Origin: Macrophomina tecta
Taxonomy: Eukaryota > Ascomycota > Dothideomycetes > Botryosphaeriales > Botryosphaeriaceae
Direction: 5' to 3'
Length of the DNA stretch: 64,000 bases
NCBI GenBank assembly: GCA_024180945.1
Contig: JAKSGN010000036.1
Span: 1,364,001 to 1,428,000 of the forward strand
Positions 61,406 to 64,000 of this stretch are shown piece after piece; within the stretch, counting starts at the first letter, position 1, and each line of letters begins with the position of its first letter. The notes below the pieces were generated by a model. That model was given only the letters and a program-made list of their open reading frames with translations, had not been told where the DNA came from and made no database searches. A program made the translations under genes and the position numbers.

Positions 61406-64000
61406 CTACACCCTATCGCCGGCGAAATCCCAGACCTCGCAATCATCCTCAAAGAAACCCTCTTCGGCCTCAATGCCATCTTCCATTTCCTTGCGCTTGA
61501 TGCGGCGACGCCTGGTGGTAACAACGACCTGCTCCACTTCTTCATCGCCTTCGCGCAACGCGAAGTCGCTGATCATTCCGGCAGCGCCACCTGGACCCGG
61601 ACCATTGCCATTGATGTCAAGGCCAAGCAGATCGTCGGAGATGGGATCATCATCGTAAGCGTGCGAGGAAGGAAGCGTAACCTTAACTGACGGCAGGTCA
61701 ATGCCGAAAGCCCAGGCATTGTTGTCGTCGACATGGTGCATGGCTTCAACAGCGACAATCACTTGCTCCTCAGCTTCTTGGTCCTCGAGCACAGCCTGGG
61801 GGGCATCATTGATGAAAATATCAATACGGCGGTCAGTGTGGAAGGGCTGGTAAGGCGTGTTGGTCTCGATTTCTGCAGTCGCCAGTGGATGAGACATCAT
61901 GCCCTTGACTTTGCCACGGCCCACTGCAGGTGCTTTCGGGGCCCAGTATGAATCTCCAGATTTCTCCGTACCGGGAAATGGCGCAGGTTCCTCTCCGGGC
62001 TTCGAAGTGAGGTAAGCAAGAGTAGCAGGAGCAATCGGACTGTCTCGGATGGGATTGAGACTGTATTCGACAAGCTTCTGTTTGGTAATGCGCGTCTGGG
62101 GCCTTCCGTTCTTGGTGCGGACCTCCTTGAAATTGACTTTGTGAATGGTCAGGGCGCCTCCAGCAACGAGTGCAATGCGAGGATCACGATATTTTGGGTT
62201 GACAAGCCAGGCTACGGACGACGGACTAACGCCGTTGATGAGTAAGGGCAGATGAAGCTTGTTATCACCAGCGTGCTTCAGATTACTAGCAGCACCGCCA
62301 ATGGATTTTCCAAGACCAGCAGCAACAGCCTTACCGCCCTTAGCTCCGACAGCCGGGGTCATGCTCAGATTGCTCAGGCTGAAACCTGATCCAACGCTGC
62401 TACCGCGGTTGCGAACAGAGTTGAAAAAGGGTTTGGCTTTCCCAGTAATGTTCTGAGCCGCGGAACCGATAATGCCGCTTCCTTTGGTGGGCGCATCTTC
62501 AGGGCTCTCCTTCTTTGACGGCTCGTTTGCTTTGCGAATGCGTCTCGGCGGTGGCCACTGGAATGCAGATGCAGGCATGGGATACATGTGAACGGTTCCT
62601 TTGTCCGTGAGAATCGCCAACCTGCGCGCACTGGGCGCAGACCACGCCACATCGACGATGTTCGCAATGGTCATTCTCGTGAACTTCGCTATCTGCCGAA
62701 CGTGAGACTGCGAAGATCTACTGCCACGTGAGCCGCGAGAACTGGTATGATGCATGCAGTTCAGGTCCCAGACAAACTGGTTGTCCCCCTTTTTGCTGAA
62801 GGTCATCAACATCAGTCCACTTGGAGAAAAGGAAAGGAAGCTGCAGCCCAAGGGGGCTGTGAATGTCGTGAGCGGCTGCGGAGTACTGCGATTCCTTGGC
62901 GAATCAACATCAGCCATTCTCTGTATATCGAATATCGAGACGAGAGAAGGTTCGTTGTTAGACTGGGGAGAGCTTTGGCTGTGCCCATGAGTCGGGGGGA
63001 AGTATGCTTGGCCTTGATTATCCATCGGCAAAGTGCCATTGGGAGGCTGCTCGCCCGCTGGTTTATTGCCCCAGTAATTCTTCCATGCTTGCATACCAGT
63101 ACTTGCGGCCCATTGCATGCCTTTCATAGCCTGCTGAGCAACTTCCCTTGAAGCGTTTTTGAAAAAGCTGTCTTCAGGAGCATCAACCTGGCAATTTGCA
63201 GAGGGCGGTGGGGGCGGAGCGTGTGTGCTCATTCCGGGTGGCTTGGGATATGAAGGAGATAGCAGCGTTGCGCCATTTAGAGAATACAAGGAAGATGAGC
63301 CTGGTGGAACCACGGCTATCCAGCGCTCACTGAGTGAGAAGAGCGGGTTCCCGAACGAAACAGGGCTCTCGGCATCGAGGTTGTTCAATTCTGTCGAGCT
63401 TGCAGAGCTTGGGGTGGGCGTTTGCTCGCGGATCTGAACAGTGGTCCAAACTTTGCCGATGCACCTGAAGGTTTCCGGATGAGCTTCATCCTTCTTTGGA
63501 GCGAAGATGAAGACTTCCCCACTGCATCCTGAGGCAACAACAACGAATTTGCCTTTGGCGTCGATCCGCAGATCGCCAACTGGAGCCGGCGGCTGGAACA
63601 TAGGGCTGTCCAATGGGGTCGTGACAGGTACAGATGGGGCCTTGTACAACGTGGCCACATGGGTGCCTTTCTTCAGAGACCATATCTCAACAGTAGTCTG
63701 ATAATTGGTCACGTCGGCCAGATTCGTGTCGCCCAGTGCAGAGGCCGGGCGAGTAGGTGGGCTCGATGAACCTTCGTTATCATCGGTGCAAGCGCCAGAA
63801 GAAGAGCCACTTGAATGACGAGTATCTTTCACACCATCCAAAAGTGGCCCGTGGATGACTAGAGCAACCAACGGGCGATCGTCTGCGCAAGGATCTGTTC
63901 CACCAGACCACTGGACTATCTTTGCACCAATGACGGCACCGCGCAAGCCCTCAACCCTACCCAGAACGTTCATATGTTGAGCCCTGACATCAAGGACATC
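61406..64000 (-). CDS. BCAS3-like WD40 beta-propeller protein, 5' end beyond the window
   Basis: The frame is open from the right edge to the stop at 61406, giving 864 visible residues. An ATG at 63971-63973 exists, but the frame continues upstream (DVLDVRAQH) to the edge, so the true start lies outside the window. Propeller-like repeats include TVEIWSLKKGTHVATLYK, LSFSPSGLMLMTFSKKG (followed by VWDL) and ARRLAILTDKGTVHMYP. Between them are Ser/Pro-rich linkers. The C-terminal part contains HPLATAEIETNTPYQPFHTD, which recalls the BCAS3 domain, and an acidic tail ending DCEVWDFAGDRV. BCAS3-type proteins bind phosphoinositides at autophagic or endosomal membranes in animals; the fungal role is little known. 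A general WD40 scaffold is the fallback identification. Confidence 0.7.
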   Translation of the reverse strand, partial: DVLDVRAQHMNVLGRVEGLRGAVIGAKIVQWSGGTDPCADDRPLVALVIHGPLLDGVKDTRHSSGSSSGACTDDNEGSSSPPTRPASALGDTNLADVTNYQTTVEIWSLKKGTHVATLYKAPSVPVTTPLDSPMFQPPAPVGDLRIDAKGKFVVVASGCSGEVFIFAPKKDEAHPETFRCIGKVWTTVQIREQTPTPSSASSTELNNLDAESPVSFGNPLFSLSERWIAVVPPGSSSLYSLNGATLLSPSYPKPPGMSTHAPPPPPSANCQVDAPEDSFFKNASREVAQQAMKGMQWAASTGMQAWKNYWGNKPAGEQPPNGTLPMDNQGQAYFPPTHGHSQSSPQSNNEPSLVSIFDIQRMADVDSPRNRSTPQPLTTFTAPLGCSFLSFSPSGLMLMTFSKKGDNQFVWDLNCMHHTSSRGSRGSRSSQSHVRQIAKFTRMTIANIVDVAWSAPSARRLAILTDKGTVHMYPMPASAFQWPPPRRIRKANEPSKKESPEDAPTKGSGIIGSAAQNITGKAKPFFNSVRNRGSSVGSGFSLSNLSMTPAVGAKGGKAVAAGLGKSIGGAASNLKHAGDNKLHLPLLINGVSPSSVAWLVNPKYRDPRIALVAGGALTIHKVNFKEVRTKNGRPQTRITKQKLVEYSLNPIRDSPIAPATLAYLTSKPGEEPAPFPGTEKSGDSYWAPKAPAVGRGKVKGMMSHPLATAEIETNTPYQPFHTDRRIDIFINDAPQAVLEDQEAEEQVIVAVEAMHHVDDNNAWAFGIDLPSVKVTLPSSHAYDDDPISDDLLGLDINGNGPGPGGAAGMISDFALREGDEEVEQVVVTTRRRRIKRKEMEDGIEAEEGFFEDDCEVWDFAGDRV

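Noticed and set aside
1..64000. tRNA, rRNA, CRISPR or terminal-repeat transposon
   Set aside because: No tRNA-like TTCGANTC arm in a cloverleaf context, no rRNA segments, no spaced direct repeats and no long terminal repeats were recognised by eye; a covariance-model and repeat search would be needed to exclude small ones.

Overview
The window is chromosomal DNA from a filamentous ascomycete (Pezizomycotina). The evidence is: genes split by short GT-AG introns (mostly 48-76 nt), a Zn2Cys6 regulator with a fungal-type middle domain, a Yvc1-type vacuolar TRP channel, GPI-type and Kex2-type secretory signals, and a battery of secreted plant-polymer and nutrient-scavenging hydrolases. The class cannot be fixed from this sequence alone; Dothideomycetes-like lifestyle genes are only an impression. 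I resolve 19 protein-coding genes, 18 complete and one running off the right edge. All exon joins were made by hand from splice signals and frame continuity.

Layout. 0.2-2.4 kb: Yvc1-like TRP cation channel (+). 2.7-3.9 kb: secreted GH28 exo-polygalacturonase-like enzyme (-). 7.9-9.3 kb: orphan seven-helix membrane protein A (+). 9.8-11.5 kb: PL1 pectate lyase (-). 11.5-15.8 kb: no resolvable gene, but several coding-like scraps, one with an AT-hook motif. 15.8-17.0 kb: S1/P1 nuclease (+). 17.2-18.8 kb: GPI-anchored aspartic protease (-). 20.9-25.0 kb: 5-oxoprolinase (-), divergent from a Dal5-like MFS transporter (25.9-27.8 kb, +), followed by a Zn2Cys6 factor (28.5-30.2 kb, +). 30.3-32.3 kb: membrane-anchored multicopper oxidase (-), divergent from an acid phosphatase (33.1-34.6 kb, +). 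36.3-37.9 kb: a short eEF1B-gamma-like GST (+) convergent with an FSH1-type serine hydrolase (-). 38.8-39.6 kb: small secreted protein (+). 40.7-48.7 kb: aldehyde dehydrogenase (+), alpha/beta-hydrolase with an apparent frameshift (-), NAD-dependent epimerase (-), FAD aromatic-ring monooxygenase (+). 53.6-55.0 kb: orphan membrane protein B (+), a paralogue of A. 61.4-64.0 kb: WD40/BCAS3-like protein (-), cut by the window end.

How the genes may work together. Six secreted or surface enzymes (polygalacturonase, pectate lyase, nuclease, aspartic protease, multicopper oxidase, acid phosphatase) fit growth on plant tissue with carbon, nitrogen and phosphate scavenging. The oxoprolinase/transporter/regulator trio, with HGATAR sites in the shared promoter, looks like a small nitrogen-regulated 5-oxoproline or peptide-use module. 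The ALDH/esterase/epimerase/monooxygenase run looks like a small catabolic cluster for an aromatic compound. These functional groupings are inference.

The most unexplained content is the orphan membrane-protein pair, which share a conserved core and one intron position and are each preceded by an unusually long GC-rich upstream region, plus a 6.4-kb gene-free stretch at 55.0-61.4 kb. I saw no tRNA, rRNA, CRISPR array, intact transposon or terminal-repeat element.
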